DNA from: Acinetobacter sp. NIPH 2699
Lineage (GTDB): Bacteria; Pseudomonadota; Gammaproteobacteria; Pseudomonadales; Moraxellaceae
Assembly (NCBI RefSeq): GCF_022549355.1
Contig: NZ_JAKZGL010000008.1
Coordinates: 85,162 to 149,161, forward strand
DNA length: 64,000 nt
Reading direction: 5' to 3'
Under the pieces are notes generated by a model. The model saw only the letters and a list, made by a program, of their open reading frames with translations. It made no database searches and had not been told where the DNA came from. Numbering within the stretch: the stretch's first letter is position 1; each line of letters starts with the position of its first letter. Below are positions 37,494-47,657 of the stretch, piece by piece. Made by a program: the position numbers and the translations under genes.

Positions 37494-38027
37494 TTATTTC
37501 TTAGAATGCTTCGCTTTTAATCGTAGATACGTCGGTGTCGATTTTTTTGCTTGTCGACGGAGCATCATTTTTATGTACAGTACAATTGCAAAACAAGCTG
37601 TCGCAACCGTCAACATTAAGCTATTCATATAGCTCATCACTGAACTGACATAACCAATCGTAGCAAGTCGATGTTGCATACGTTCAACTTGCGTACTTGA
37701 CTCAACACCTGTGATGGCCCAAGTACATAAATGTTCGCAATTATTAATAATTAGATGATAGTTGTTTTCATGCATGCGCGAGCGCATACGTTTTACTACA
37801 GCTTTTGCTTGATAGCGAGGTGATGGATAGTTTCGAATATAAATGACTTTATTTCGTGCGAAACGTTGCAATGAAGTTATTTCGATCGGATGCTTTTTAA
37901 AAATATGGGCAAAACCTGAATAATGAATGACTCGCCCACGACCTGCATAAATCCCATGATGACTATACCCAAAGTGTTTAACAATGAGGTGTGCACCGAG
38001 AGGGTAACGTGGTTTTTTTTGCTGCAT
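37494..38027 (-). CDS. LRAT-domain membrane protein
   Basis: 177 residues. N-terminal NlpC/P60-type LRAT domain (about 1-125): HHGIYAGRGRVIHYSG holds the active-site His, and NNCEHLCTWAI holds the nucleophilic Cys. The C-terminus carries one or two membrane helices (about 125-160), then a basic tail. LRAT relatives transfer acyl groups between lipids or cleave them. Cytoplasmic domain orientation is inferred. No obvious neighbours explain the substrate. Confidence 0.8.
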   Translation of the reverse strand: MQQKKPRYPLGAHLIVKHFGYSHHGIYAGRGRVIHYSGFAHIFKKHPIEITSLQRFARNKVIYIRNYPSPRYQAKAVVKRMRSRMHENNYHLIINNCEHLCTWAITGVESSTQVERMQHRLATIGYVSSVMSYMNSLMLTVATACFAIVLYIKMMLRRQAKKSTPTYLRLKAKHSKK

Positions 38028-38201
38028 ACTGATACAAGGTTTTTGTATTTACTCAGCTATTCTAATCAAAAAAGGTGAAGCAATCGAGTATATTTATGCA
38101 GGTATATAGAAGAATGTGTGTCTGGGTTGTATCTATTCTTTTTACACTGTACTTAGTTATGCAAAAACAAACTCAGGTCGATCATCATACGTGGGATTCA
38201 A

Positions 38202-38936
38202 ATGAAAAAATGGCTTTTGACAGGACTGATTGTTTTCCTTGGACCCACGGCATATGCAATGCAACACCAAACGATCAATGCGGATCATGCGACTTATGAT
38301 GTAATCAAAGTAACGAATCTCAGTCAGTTGGAACTCTATTTAAAAAGTCCTCAAACGAATCGTTATTATCAGAAATTTTCAAATATTCAACAAGCGTTGC
38401 CCAGATGTGCACAACTTAACTTTGCAATGAATGCCGGTATGTACCACGCTAATTTTCAGCCAGTCGGGCTTTATGTAGAAAAAGGGCAAAAGTTTTCGAT
38501 GCTAAACGAAGCTAAGGGCTTTGGTAACTTCTTTATGCAACCGAATGGCGTACTGGCTTGGAATCATCAACAAGCCACGATCAAAACGACAGCCGACTAT
38601 AAACACCAAGGATTTAACGCTTTATATGCAACGCAATCAGGACCAATGTTGCTTTATAACAGAAAAATAAATCGCAACTTTTTAGTTGATTCAAGTTCAT
38701 TGAAGATTCGAAATGGTGTTGGTGTTAAAAATAATCAGTTGTACTTTGTGATTTCTCGGCAGCAAGTGAGTTTTTATCAATTTGCGCAATTTTTTAAACA
38801 ACAATTAAAAATAGATCATGCTTTATATTTAGATGGTTCAATTTCCAGTCTATATTCAGGATCAACCAAACAACATGATCAAATGTTTAATTTAGGGCCG
38901 ATTGTCGCAGAAGTTGATCGTAGTGTATGTAAATAA
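38202..38936 (+). CDS. Secreted phosphodiester glycosidase-family (DUF2233) protein
   Basis: 244 residues with a signal peptide ending at AYA. The NAGPA/DUF2233 fold is seen from AQLNFAMNAGMYHANFQPVGLY to the FALYATQSGPMLL stretch (here GFNALYATQSGP), and HALYLDGSISSLY near the end is the typical catalytic-site region. The family hydrolyses alpha-GlcNAc phosphodiesters; exact periplasmic substrate unknown. An overlapping earlier frame at 38075 is spurious. Confidence 0.85.
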   Translation: MKKWLLTGLIVFLGPTAYAMQHQTINADHATYDVIKVTNLSQLELYLKSPQTNRYYQKFSNIQQALPRCAQLNFAMNAGMYHANFQPVGLYVEKGQKFSMLNEAKGFGNFFMQPNGVLAWNHQQATIKTTADYKHQGFNALYATQSGPMLLYNRKINRNFLVDSSSLKIRNGVGVKNNQLYFVISRQQVSFYQFAQFFKQQLKIDHALYLDGSISSLYSGSTKQHDQMFNLGPIVAEVDRSVCK

Positions 38937-38937
38937 A

Positions 38938-38973
38938 ATCCCTAGTCTCTTTAAAGAGACTAGGGATATTTTT
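38938..38973. terminator. Bidirectional terminator after the DUF2233 gene
   Basis: Perfect 13-base-pair stem (38938-38950 with 38955-38967), TTAA loop, then a T run. Confidence 0.9.
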
Positions 38974-39199
38974 ATTGAAGAGGCGGTTTGATGAGTGCCA
39001 GCAACTCTTTGCGACTATAGCCTCGAGAAATAAGTACTTTTTTGATGCCTTTGATCACATCTTCATCTGTTGCTTTAACTAAAGCATCCAGCAGTTGTTC
39101 ATTTGATTTGCAAGAACAATCATTTTCAACACAAGAAGTTTGGTTCTTGTGTTCATTATATTGCTGTTCCGCAGTGAACAGTTTTTGCCAAAAACTCAT
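38972..39199 (-). CDS. Small Cys-containing protein, unknown function
   Basis: 75 residues, soluble. Three Cys in CVENDCSCKS about residues 23-31 could bind metal; the rest is helical (NEQLLDALVKATDEDVIKGIKKVLISRGYSRKELLALI). Convergent with the DUF2233 gene. Not recognised; Acinetobacter-type small conserved protein is my guess. Confidence 0.6.
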   Translation of the reverse strand: MSFWQKLFTAEQQYNEHKNQTSCVENDCSCKSNEQLLDALVKATDEDVIKGIKKVLISRGYSRKELLALIKPPLQ

Positions 39200-39390
39200 A
39201 GAGCCTTCATATACAGCCTAACATAGTTCGAAATATAACCAATCTAAAATAAATTACAAGCCAAGAACAGTGATAAAAGCAGCAGTTGAACTCAAATTTT
39301 TCCGATGATGATTAATGAAATCAACGAAATTATGACAGGCTCATAGCTTGAACTTTGTGAAAAATTGTATTTTGTCTAAAAATATAGTTA

Positions 39391-39425
39391 AATAATAAGG
39401 GTTTATTAAATCCCTTATTATTTTT
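39391..39425 (-). terminator. Hairpin after trmA
   Basis: AATAATAAGGG at 39391-39401 pairs with CCCTTATTATT at 39412-39422 downstream of the trmA stop on the minus strand; the tail is only modestly T-rich. Confidence 0.55.
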
Positions 39426-39447
39426 CTGTTACATAGACATAATTTGT

Positions 39448-40533
39448 TTAAATCTTTTCGAGCAAAACGCCTGATTCAACATGGTGCGTAAAAGGGAATT
39501 GATCGAACATGGCAAACTTACGAATACGATGTGTTTCAGCCAAGGTTTTCAAATTGTCATGTAAGGTATCAGGGTTACATGAGATATAAATAATGCGTTC
39601 GAAACCTTGCAGTAATTTAAGCGTTTCGTCATCAATCCCTGCACGTGGTGGATCGACAAAGATGGTGTCAAAGTCATAGCTTTGAATATCAATATTGGCT
39701 TCTTGCAAACGTCTAAATTCACGTTCACCTTGATAGGCTTGGGTAAATTCTTCAGCAGATAAACGCGCGACTTGAATATTCTCAATTTTATTTTGTTCAA
39801 TATTCCATTGCGCTGCATATACAGACGACTTGGCGAGTTCTGTTGCGAGGACACGATTAAACTTTAAAGACAGTGGAAGGGTAAAGTTACCATTGCCACA
39901 ATACAATTCTAAAAGGTCTTTCTGTGAAGCTTCTGCTGCATCACAGGCCCATTCCAGCATATGCTGGCATACTTGTGCATTGGGTTGAGTAAAACTACTT
40001 TCAATTTGTTTGTATTTAAACGTTCGTCCATGTACGTTGAGTTGCTCAACCACATAATCATCACCAATAATGACTTTTTGACCGCGACTTCGACCCATAA
40101 TTTTAATATTGAGCTTTTCAGCTAAAGCTTTAGCAGCAATTTCCCATTCTGCATCTAATTTTCGATGGTAAATCAGTGTAACTAACATTTCACCGCTTAA
40201 TGTCGCAAGGAAGTCAGCTTCAAAAATACGTTGAGATAAAATTGGCGTTGCTTTTAATTCTTGTAATAAACGTGGCATTAATTCGTTGATACTACGATCT
40301 GCAATTGGAAACTCATCGACACGAACGACTTCTTTTTGTTTGCCATCTTCAGCACGTTCAAACATAGCATAGAACAAATCATCTTCTGTATGCCAGAGAC
40401 GAAATTCGGCACGCATACGAAAATGTTGTTCAGCGGATTGAAAGACTTCTAAAGTGGGTGGATTGAACGGAGCAAATTGTGTGGTGATTCGTTCAATTTT
40501 CTCTTGAAGTTGCTGTTGATAAGATACGGTCAT
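39448..40533 (-). CDS. trmA: tRNA (uracil-54-C5)-methyltransferase
   Basis: 361 residues from the ATG at codon 4 of the longest frame. Methylates U54 in the T-loop of tRNAs using SAM. Signatures: [13 protein letters not shown] (SAM site) near residue 217, [12 protein letters not shown], and [10 protein letters not shown] with the catalytic Cys, around residue 323. N-terminal [20 protein letters not shown] also matches. Single gene. Confidence 0.95.
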   Translation of the reverse strand: MTVSYQQQLQEKIERITTQFAPFNPPTLEVFQSAEQHFRMRAEFRLWHTEDDLFYAMFERAEDGKQKEVVRVDEFPIADRSINELMPRLLQELKATPILSQRIFEADFLATLSGEMLVTLIYHRKLDAEWEIAAKALAEKLNIKIMGRSRGQKVIIGDDYVVEQLNVHGRTFKYKQIESSFTQPNAQVCQHMLEWACDAAEASQKDLLELYCGNGNFTLPLSLKFNRVLATELAKSSVYAAQWNIEQNKIENIQVARLSAEEFTQAYQGEREFRRLQEANIDIQSYDFDTIFVDPPRAGIDDETLKLLQGFERIIYISCNPDTLHDNLKTLAETHRIRKFAMFDQFPFTHHVESGVLLEKI

Positions 40534-40742
40534 AACTACCAAAAATACAAAACAAATTTAGCTGTGAATGGTATCAAAATTTTGTGGATTGACCTAGTTC
40601 TGATTGAGCCGATAATGGCAACTTTAACTAGCGTGAATTCAATTAAAATACACCATCAACTTATCGAAAAATAACTGCCTTATATTAGATTTTGTCTAAA
40701 AGGCTATGCTCAACTGAACTTAACTATTTATATATGAATAAT

Positions 40743-40774
40743 AAAAAACCCGAACCATGTAAACATGATTCGGG
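40743..40774 (-). terminator. Terminator after putA
   Basis: CCCGAA at 40749-40754 pairs with TTCGGG at 40769-40774, extended inside by CATG pairing; six T residues follow on the minus strand. Confidence 0.85.
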
Positions 40775-40795
40775 CTAGGAGATTGAAGACCTAAA

Positions 40796-43700
40796 TTAGT
40801 CTTCAGATAAAGTCATCAAACTCGCATTACCGCCTGCTGCCGCAGTATTTACGCTAATGGCACGTTCGATGACGAGGCGTTCTAGAGGAATCTGTTCATC
40901 TATTTGAAGATGAGTAATTCCCACGATTGCTCCAGAACGGTTCGCAATTTTATGTTGTAGAGTTTGTAGTTGCTCAACAGAACCTTGATGTAATACCGCA
41001 TCAAAGTGATCTGTTTCAACACGAGCAATAACTTTGATTGCGGCTAAAACCTCTTTTGGTAACGAAGCTTGGTGTTTAGTCAAGAATACGTTGTCTTTTA
41101 GCATTGCTGCTGAACTACCTACTGCAAAAATTGCGAGAAGTTGCTGCAACTGACCACGCTCATCATCTGCGATTGAAAGCACACGATGGCGAGGTAAGAT
41201 AATGTATTGATTGCTCTCACCAGTAGGGCCTTGCAACTCGTAAAACTTACCTACACCAAATGCAGGAATCGTTGTAATTGCTTGAGGCATATTTTGGTTT
41301 GCCCAAGATAACAAGTTTTGATAAGCAACATTCGATACTGCATCAAAATTTGAAATTTCAGCTTTCATTGCAAATGGGGTTGCTAAAACTTTCTCTGAGC
41401 AATGTTCCATCAAGCGATACATATACAGTGGACCGCCTGCTTTTGGACCTGTACCTGATAAGCCTTCACCACCAAATGGTTGTACGCCTACGACAGCACC
41501 AACGATATTACGGTTGATGTATAGGTTACCCACTTCAGCGCGCTGGATCACGGTGTTGATGGTTTCATCAATACGTGTATGTAGACCCATGGTTAAACCG
41601 TAGCCTTTGGCATTGATACGATCGATCAATTGCTCAAGCTCGCCATATTTATAAGTGATGATATGTAATACAGGACCAAATACTTCACGCTCTAGGTCAT
41701 CGAGGTTTGGTAATTCAATGGCTGTAGGCGGAACAAATGTGCCTTGAGCAAGTGCTTGTTGGCTTGTTGCATCATTAAACATCAATTGATGAACAGGGTA
41801 GCCCTTAGATTTCATCTTTTGAATGTGAGTATCAATGGTTTGTTTTGCTTCTTGATCAATAACAGGACCAATGTCAGTTTTTAAGATGGCAGGATGACCT
41901 ACGATCAACTGTTGCATTGCACCTTTTAGCATTTTGATCACAGTCTCAGCGCTATCTTCTTGTACACATAAGATACGAAGTGCAGAGCAACGTTGACCAG
42001 CACTGTCAAATGCAGAGCTTACAACATCCAATACCACTTGCTCAGTCAGTGCTGAAGAATCCACGATCATCGCATTTTGACCACCTGTTTCCGCGATTAG
42101 CGGGATCGGTTGACCATTAGCCGATAAACGCTTTGCGACAGTCTTTTGCAAGATTTTTGCAACTTCGGTCGAACCTGTGAACATGATGCCTTGGATACGA
42201 TCATCTTGGCTGAGTTGCGCACCAACCGTTTCACCACGACCAGGAAGTAACTGAACCACACCGCGTGGCACACCAGCTTCCCAAAGTATTTGTACGGCTT
42301 GAGCTGCAATAAGTGGTGTTTGTTCCGCAGGTTTGGCAATTACACAGTTACCGCTGACCAATGCTGCTGCAATCTGACCAGAGAAAATCGCAAGAGGGAA
42401 GTTCCATGGACTGATACAAAGTACTGTACCCAATGGTTTTACTTGTGCATTTACAGGTAAATTTTCAATTTGAGTTGCATAGTAGCGTAAGAAATCTACT
42501 GCTTCACGAACTTCCGCAATCGCATTGGCATAAGTTTTACCACTTTCACGGCAAAGTAAAACCATTAATTCTTGAATGCGAGATTCCATTAAATCAGCAG
42601 CACGTTTCAAGCAAGCAGCACGTTCTACTTTATCGGTAGCAGCCCAGCTTTGTTGTGCTTGTACCGCTGCTTCTAAGGCAAGCTGTACATCTGCGCTGGT
42701 TGCTTCATTGACATGACCTACAACTTCACTGTTCTGTGCAGGGTTTGTAATTGCAATTGCATTACTTGCATCGTGAACAGTGGATTCAAAACCAAGTAAT
42801 GGCGCGCTTTTCCAAATGTGGCTACGTAATTTTTGTGCAGTTGCATCTAAAGCGGCTAAAGGCTGATCATTGTTTAAATCAAAACCATTTGAGTTTGGAC
42901 GCAATGGATATAAATCGTGCGGTAAAGGAATCGCAGGGTGTTTTAAACCAAGCTGACCTTCATCTTTCGCAGCAGTTTGAATATCTTTGATTGGCGATTG
43001 GATCAGGTCTTCAACTTTTAAAGTTTTGTCAGCAATACGGTTTACAAATGATGTGTTTGCACCATTTTCCAATAGACGACGTACCAGATAAGCCAATAAT
43101 GTTTCATGGTTACCGACTGGTGCGTAAATACGACATGGAATACCCAGTTTATTGTCTTCTTTTGAACCGACTACTTGTTCGTACAATGGCTCACCCATAC
43201 CGTGTAAGCATTGGAACTCGTATTGACCAGGGTAATATTTGCTTGGGTCAGCAAGCTTGTAAATCGTTGCAAGGGATTGAGCATTGTGTGTTGCGAACTG
43301 AGGATAAACCTGTTCAGGTGCAGCAAGTAATTTTTTCGCACATGCGATGTATGACAAATCCGTGTGAACTTTACGCGTAAACACAGGGTAATCGGTCATA
43401 CCATCAATTTGTGCTTTCTTGATCTCGCTATCCCAATACGCACCTTTCACCAAACGAATCATTAAACGTTTGTTACTGCGTTTTGCAAGATCAACAATAT
43501 AATCAACCACGTAGAAACAACGTTTTTGATAAGCTTGAATAACGAAACCAATGCCTTTCCAGTCGGCAAGTTTTGGTTCGAAACATAAACGCTCAAGCAA
43601 TTCGAGTGAAATTTCTAAGCGTTCAGACTCTTCAGCATCGATGTTTAAGCCAATATCGTATTGTTTTGCTAGATAAGCAAGTTCAAAGACTTTGTTGTAA

Positions 43701-44560
43701 AGTTCATGGTGAACGCGATCAATTTGCGCACGTTGATAACGTGGATGCAATGCAGAAAGTTTGATTGAGATACCAGGACCGTCATAGACACCACGACCAT
43801 TGGATGCTTTACCAATTGCATGAATCGCTTGAGTATAATCATCGTAATAACGTTCAGCATCATGCTCGGTCAGTGCTGCTTCACCAAGCATATCGTATGA
43901 GTAGCGGAAACCTTTATGTTCAAGGGGTTTGGCATGTTCAAGCGCTTCTTCAATGGTTTCGCCAGTGACAAATTGTTCACCCATCATGCGCATGGCGACA
44001 TCAACCGCTTTACGGATGATGCCACGTCCACTACGAGCCAATAGACCTGTTAAGACACTTGATAAACTGGTTTGCTTTGGTGTTTCCATGAGCTTGCCTG
44101 TGAGCATCAAACCCCAAGCAGCAGCATTGACAAACATGAGGTTACTTTGACCCAAATGCTCTTTCCAGTTGCCTTGGTTGATTTTGTCACGGATTAACAA
44201 GTCACGTGTAGCTGTGTCTGGAATACGAAGCAATGCTTCTGCCAAACACATGAGCGCAACACCTTCTTGCGAAGAAAGTGAAAATTCTTGAAGTAAACCT
44301 TGAACAATCCCTGCTTTACCAGTCGAACTTTTACGTTCACGCAAATTATTCGCAAGATTAAAAGCCAGTTCATAAATTTTTTGATCAAGGTCGGGAGAGA
44401 TATTTGCTGCTTCAGCAAGTTCTGCTACTGACTCAGGTTCTGCACGTCGCCAAGCAGTATTAATACTTTGCTCAAACTCACTTTTTTCTTTAAATTCGGT
44501 GATATAACCACCCTTGTCGTGAGTTGTGTCCATTTGTGCGTGGGTATCCAATGTATTCAT
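40796..44560 (-). CDS. putA: Bifunctional proline dehydrogenase / P5C dehydrogenase
   Basis: 1254 residues. Residues about 150-480 are FAD proline dehydrogenase (YSYDMLGEAALTEHD, GPGISIKLSALHPRY, RLVKGAYWDSE). From about 590 to 1040 is the aldehyde dehydrogenase (IAETGGQNAMIVDSSA and SAGQRCSALR, with the catalytic Cys near 857). A C-terminal extra domain follows. It converts proline to glutamate, the electrons going to the quinone pool. The N-terminus lacks the ribbon-helix-helix of E. coli PutA, so it is not its own repressor; the divergent Lrp-type gene probably does this. Confidence 0.96.
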   Translation of the reverse strand: MNTLDTHAQMDTTHDKGGYITEFKEKSEFEQSINTAWRRAEPESVAELAEAANISPDLDQKIYELAFNLANNLRERKSSTGKAGIVQGLLQEFSLSSQEGVALMCLAEALLRIPDTATRDLLIRDKINQGNWKEHLGQSNLMFVNAAAWGLMLTGKLMETPKQTSLSSVLTGLLARSGRGIIRKAVDVAMRMMGEQFVTGETIEEALEHAKPLEHKGFRYSYDMLGEAALTEHDAERYYDDYTQAIHAIGKASNGRGVYDGPGISIKLSALHPRYQRAQIDRVHHELYNKVFELAYLAKQYDIGLNIDAEESERLEISLELLERLCFEPKLADWKGIGFVIQAYQKRCFYVVDYIVDLAKRSNKRLMIRLVKGAYWDSEIKKAQIDGMTDYPVFTRKVHTDLSYIACAKKLLAAPEQVYPQFATHNAQSLATIYKLADPSKYYPGQYEFQCLHGMGEPLYEQVVGSKEDNKLGIPCRIYAPVGNHETLLAYLVRRLLENGANTSFVNRIADKTLKVEDLIQSPIKDIQTAAKDEGQLGLKHPAIPLPHDLYPLRPNSNGFDLNNDQPLAALDATAQKLRSHIWKSAPLLGFESTVHDASNAIAITNPAQNSEVVGHVNEATSADVQLALEAAVQAQQSWAATDKVERAACLKRAADLMESRIQELMVLLCRESGKTYANAIAEVREAVDFLRYYATQIENLPVNAQVKPLGTVLCISPWNFPLAIFSGQIAAALVSGNCVIAKPAEQTPLIAAQAVQILWEAGVPRGVVQLLPGRGETVGAQLSQDDRIQGIMFTGSTEVAKILQKTVAKRLSANGQPIPLIAETGGQNAMIVDSSALTEQVVLDVVSSAFDSAGQRCSALRILCVQEDSAETVIKMLKGAMQQLIVGHPAILKTDIGPVIDQEAKQTIDTHIQKMKSKGYPVHQLMFNDATSQQALAQGTFVPPTAIELPNLDDLEREVFGPVLHIITYKYGELEQLIDRINAKGYGLTMGLHTRIDETINTVIQRAEVGNLYINRNIVGAVVGVQPFGGEGLSGTGPKAGGPLYMYRLMEHCSEKVLATPFAMKAEISNFDAVSNVAYQNLLSWANQNMPQAITTIPAFGVGKFYELQGPTGESNQYIILPRHRVLSIADDERGQLQQLLAIFAVGSSAAMLKDNVFLTKHQASLPKEVLAAIKVIARVETDHFDAVLHQGSVEQLQTLQHKIANRSGAIVGITHLQIDEQIPLERLVIERAISVNTAAAGGNASLMTLSED

Positions 44561-44675
44561 TGCTAAATTCCGATAACAATACTCTATTGAGTATAGAGGT
44601 TTAGATAATTTATAATTACAGAATAAAACCCGAATAACTCACTATAATTCACCCATTTTTTAGAGGAAAATTCAG

Positions 44676-45167
44676 TTGGATAGCCCTATTTATACATTGG
44701 ATCGTACTGATTTGAAAATTCTGGATATTCTTCAAACAGATGGACGGATTTCTAACAGTAAGTTGGCTGAGTTAGTGAATCTTTCACCAACGGCCGTGAT
44801 GGCGCGTGTGCAGAAGTTGACGAAGGATGAATTTATCTTGGGCTATGAGGCCAAACTCAATCCAAACAAACTCAATGCAAGTTTTTTAGTCTTTGTGGAA
44901 GTACTTCTAGATAAAACCACACCCAACGTTTTAGAAGATTTTATTGACGCGGTGACGCAATACCAAGAAATCGTCGAATGTCACATGGTCAGTGGCGGTT
45001 TTGATTTCTTAATCAAGCTACGCAGTGCAGGAATGGAGGAGTTTCGCCGTATTGCGGGTCAAATTTTATGGCAGTTACCCGGTGTAAAAGAAACCCGAAG
45101 CTATCCTGTAATGCAGGTTATTAAAGACAGTTCAAAAATAAAAATTAAATCACGGACAAAATTTTAG
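44676..45167 (+). CDS. Lrp/AsnC-family regulator, probable putA/putP regulator (PutR-like)
   Basis: 163 residues: winged HTH (about 5-65, DRTDLKILDILQTDGRISNSKLAELVNLSPTAV) and RAM domain (about 75-155). It is transcribed divergently from putA, 115 bases away, and putP lies just beyond it. In several proteobacteria such a PutR or BkdR-like protein activates or represses put genes in response to proline, so I infer the same here. It starts at TTG 44676, preceded by GAGGAAAA. Confidence 0.9.
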   Translation: MDSPIYTLDRTDLKILDILQTDGRISNSKLAELVNLSPTAVMARVQKLTKDEFILGYEAKLNPNKLNASFLVFVEVLLDKTTPNVLEDFIDAVTQYQEIVECHMVSGGFDFLIKLRSAGMEEFRRIAGQILWQLPGVKETRSYPVMQVIKDSSKIKIKSRTKF

Positions 45168-45176
45168 GCAAAAGAA

Positions 45177-45196
45177 AAGGGGCTCGAAAGCCCCTT
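45177..45196. terminator. Bidirectional terminator between the regulator and putP
   Basis: AAGGGGCT with AGCCCCTT (45177-45184, 45189-45196) around a CGAA loop; T-rich on the minus strand. Confidence 0.85.
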
Positions 45197-45214
45197 AAAT
45201 CTTATTTAAAACGA

Positions 45215-46711
45215 TTATTTCATTTCTCTTGCATAAATTTCATCAGCTTGTTCAAAGCGACTCGTTACCGCTGTATTTGGTGCTTTGCCAAGTAAGCTCA
45301 CCACAACAATGCTGATTAACGCGAAAGCGAAGCCTGGGATGATTTCGTATATGCCTGTATCGCCAAAGAAGTTTTTCCAAACAATAACCGTTACCGCACC
45401 AATGATCATACCGACCAATGCGCCGTTTAATGTCATGCGTTTCCAGAACAATGAAAGGATGATTAACGGACCAAATGCCGCACCGAAACCAGCCCAAGCA
45501 TAAGCAACTAGACCAAGTACTTTACTTTCTGGGTTTTGCGCTAAGAACAGGGCAAGCATTGCAACTGCGATAACCATCGCACGACCAATCCAAACCAGTT
45601 CTTTTTGAGAAGCATTTTTGCGGAGAAAACCTTTGTACAAATCTTCTGTCAACGCACTAGAACAAACCAGTAATTGGCAACTCAATGTACTCATGATCGC
45701 AGATAAAATTGCCGCAAGGATGATACCAACCACCCATGGGTTGAATAAAATCTTGGTCAGTTCCATGAATACGGTTTCAGGGTTGGCTAGAACCGCAGCA
45801 CCGAGTTCAGGATATTGTTGGAAATATGCGATACCAATAAAGCCTGAGCCAACTGCGCCAGCTAAACATAAAATCATCCATGTCATGCCGATACGGCGTG
45901 CAGCAGGAATTGATTTCACTGAATCAGCCGCCATAAAACGAACGAGAATATGCGGTTGACCAAAATAGCCTAAACCCCAAGCTGCTGCTGAAAGAATCGC
46001 AACAAAACTTAAGTTTGAAACAAAATCATAGGCATGTGGACGTGCTGTTTCAACTAATGCAGTAAACTCTTCAGCACCGATGCCTAAAGACATGTAGGTG
46101 ACGATAGGAAGAAGCAATAAGGCAAAAATCATTAAGCCTGCTTGGAAAGTATCTGTCCAACTAATCGCTAAGAAACCACCAATGCAGACATAACCAATCG
46201 TTGCAAATGCACCTAACCATAATGCTGTTTGATACGGCAGTTCGAATAGTGTTTCAAATAAACGTGCACCAGCGACCATGCCTGAAGCACAATAAATCGC
46301 GAAGAAAACCAAAATAATTAATGCAGATGTGACACGTAAGATTTTTTTCTGGTCATCAAAACGACCCGTAAAATAATCAGGTAGGGTAAGGGCATTATTT
46401 TGCACTTCGGTATGTACACGTAAGCGTCCAGCAACCAAATACCAGTTGAGCCACGCACCAATAATTAAGCCGATCGCAATCCAAGATTCAGATAGTCCAG
46501 CAAAATAAATTGCGCCAGGTAAACCCATGAGTAGCCAGCCACTCATGTCTGATGCACCTGCTGATAAAGCGGTGACAAAACTACCTAAACTTCGTCCTCC
46601 AAGAATATAATCATCAAGATTTTTGGTAGAAAAATAGGCGTACAAACCTACACCCAGCATGGCACTAATATAGACCATGAAAACAACAACAGTGGGATCA
46701 GAGAAATTCAT
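45215..46711 (-). CDS. putP: Sodium/proline symporter
   Basis: 498 residues, a sodium:solute symporter family protein with about 13 membrane helices. SAGASDMSGWLLMGLPGAIYFAG is the SSS N-terminal signature and the sodium-binding region; WGLGYFGQPHILVRFMA is typical of PutP. It brings proline to PutA. It belongs to the same module as putA and the Lrp-type regulator, though it is oriented on the minus strand with its own terminator. Confidence 0.95.
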   Translation of the reverse strand: MNFSDPTVVVFMVYISAMLGVGLYAYFSTKNLDDYILGGRSLGSFVTALSAGASDMSGWLLMGLPGAIYFAGLSESWIAIGLIIGAWLNWYLVAGRLRVHTEVQNNALTLPDYFTGRFDDQKKILRVTSALIILVFFAIYCASGMVAGARLFETLFELPYQTALWLGAFATIGYVCIGGFLAISWTDTFQAGLMIFALLLLPIVTYMSLGIGAEEFTALVETARPHAYDFVSNLSFVAILSAAAWGLGYFGQPHILVRFMAADSVKSIPAARRIGMTWMILCLAGAVGSGFIGIAYFQQYPELGAAVLANPETVFMELTKILFNPWVVGIILAAILSAIMSTLSCQLLVCSSALTEDLYKGFLRKNASQKELVWIGRAMVIAVAMLALFLAQNPESKVLGLVAYAWAGFGAAFGPLIILSLFWKRMTLNGALVGMIIGAVTVIVWKNFFGDTGIYEIIPGFAFALISIVVVSLLGKAPNTAVTSRFEQADEIYAREMK

Positions 46712-47137
46712 AATGGATGCTCATCCTTATATATCCATAACGGTACAACCCCATCTGAATAGCCTGAAAATGATTTACTATTCTAATAAGATTGATAAGG
46801 TGACAGATTCAAGCACGAATGTTTTTTGAAACACTGTTACATAAGTGTATATTATTTGTATTGTTTATGTAATTAAAATTATGTGTCTGAATATGCGGTT
46901 TTTAATATAAAAAAATCACTTTTTTTATTTAAAAATTTGGCTTTATTGCTAGAGAAATGAGCACATTATTTTAGAATGTTACAAATAAAAAGCTTGGATG
47001 ATTAAAATATTGGGCTTAATCGCAAAAATAGAGTGAAAATTCATGAAACATAAAGTTACAAGGGGCAAGAATTAGAGATCCTTGGTCATAACAAACCTTA
47101 ATGTTGGGTCATTTTACTTAAGTTGTTATTCAAATCA
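46712..47137. other. AT-rich spacer between putP and gcvH
   Basis: About 430 bases without a supportable gene. It should hold the putP promoter near 46720-46860. The rest is AT-rich and shows no repeat or tRNA. Confidence 0.4.
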
Positions 47138-47170
47138 AAAAAGCCCAGTTTAATTTAAACTGGGCTTTTT
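47138..47170 (-). terminator. Terminator after gcvH
   Basis: Fifteen-base-pair stem 47138-47152 with 47156-47170, T run on the minus strand just after the gcvH stop. Confidence 0.88.
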
Positions 47171-47191
47171 CTTGGGTGGGTTTATAAAGAA

Positions 47192-47566
47192 TTATAAACC
47201 AGATTCGTATTCTTCATTTGATAGGAGTTTTTCAACATCAGCCATATTGTCTGGTTTGATCTTATAGATCCAACCTTTGCCATACGGTTCTTCATTGACA
47301 AAATCAGGATCATCTTCAAGCTCAGTATTTACTTCAACCACTGTACCTGAAACGGGTGCATGAATATCAGACGCTGTTTTTACAGATTCAACAATACCAG
47401 CTTGTTCAGTTGCAGTAACTTGACTGCCGACCTCAGGTGTTTCGACATAAACCAAATCACCCAACTCATCTTGTGCATGGTCAGTAATCCCAGTCACAAC
47501 TAAGTCACCTTCAATTCTTACCCATTCATGCGTACTCGCATATTTCAAATCTACTGGATGATTCAT
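47192..47566 (-). CDS. gcvH: Glycine cleavage system H protein
   Basis: 124 residues. Lipoylated carrier of the methylamine group between GcvP and GcvT. K63 in [15 protein letters not shown] is the lipoylated lysine. Strand-rich fold begins with [13 protein letters not shown]. gcvT and gcvP are not adjacent, so the system is split in this genome or gcvH acts also as lipoate donor. GGAGTTGTC before the start is a good binding site. Confidence 0.96.
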   Translation of the reverse strand: MNHPVDLKYASTHEWVRIEGDLVVTGITDHAQDELGDLVYVETPEVGSQVTATEQAGIVESVKTASDIHAPVSGTVVEVNTELEDDPDFVNEEPYGKGWIYKIKPDNMADVEKLLSNEEYESGL

Positions 47567-47657
47567 GACAACTCCTTAACAATCCATCTCATCATTTTTG
47601 TTTCGTTTTATACAGGTTTTTGAATAAAAACAAAAGTTTTATCAATGAAGCCCGATA

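Noticed and set aside
38075..38299. 74-residue frame before the DUF2233 gene
   Set aside because: Its 3' half overlaps the signal-peptide region of the real gene in another frame; only the short hydrophobic start looked protein-like.
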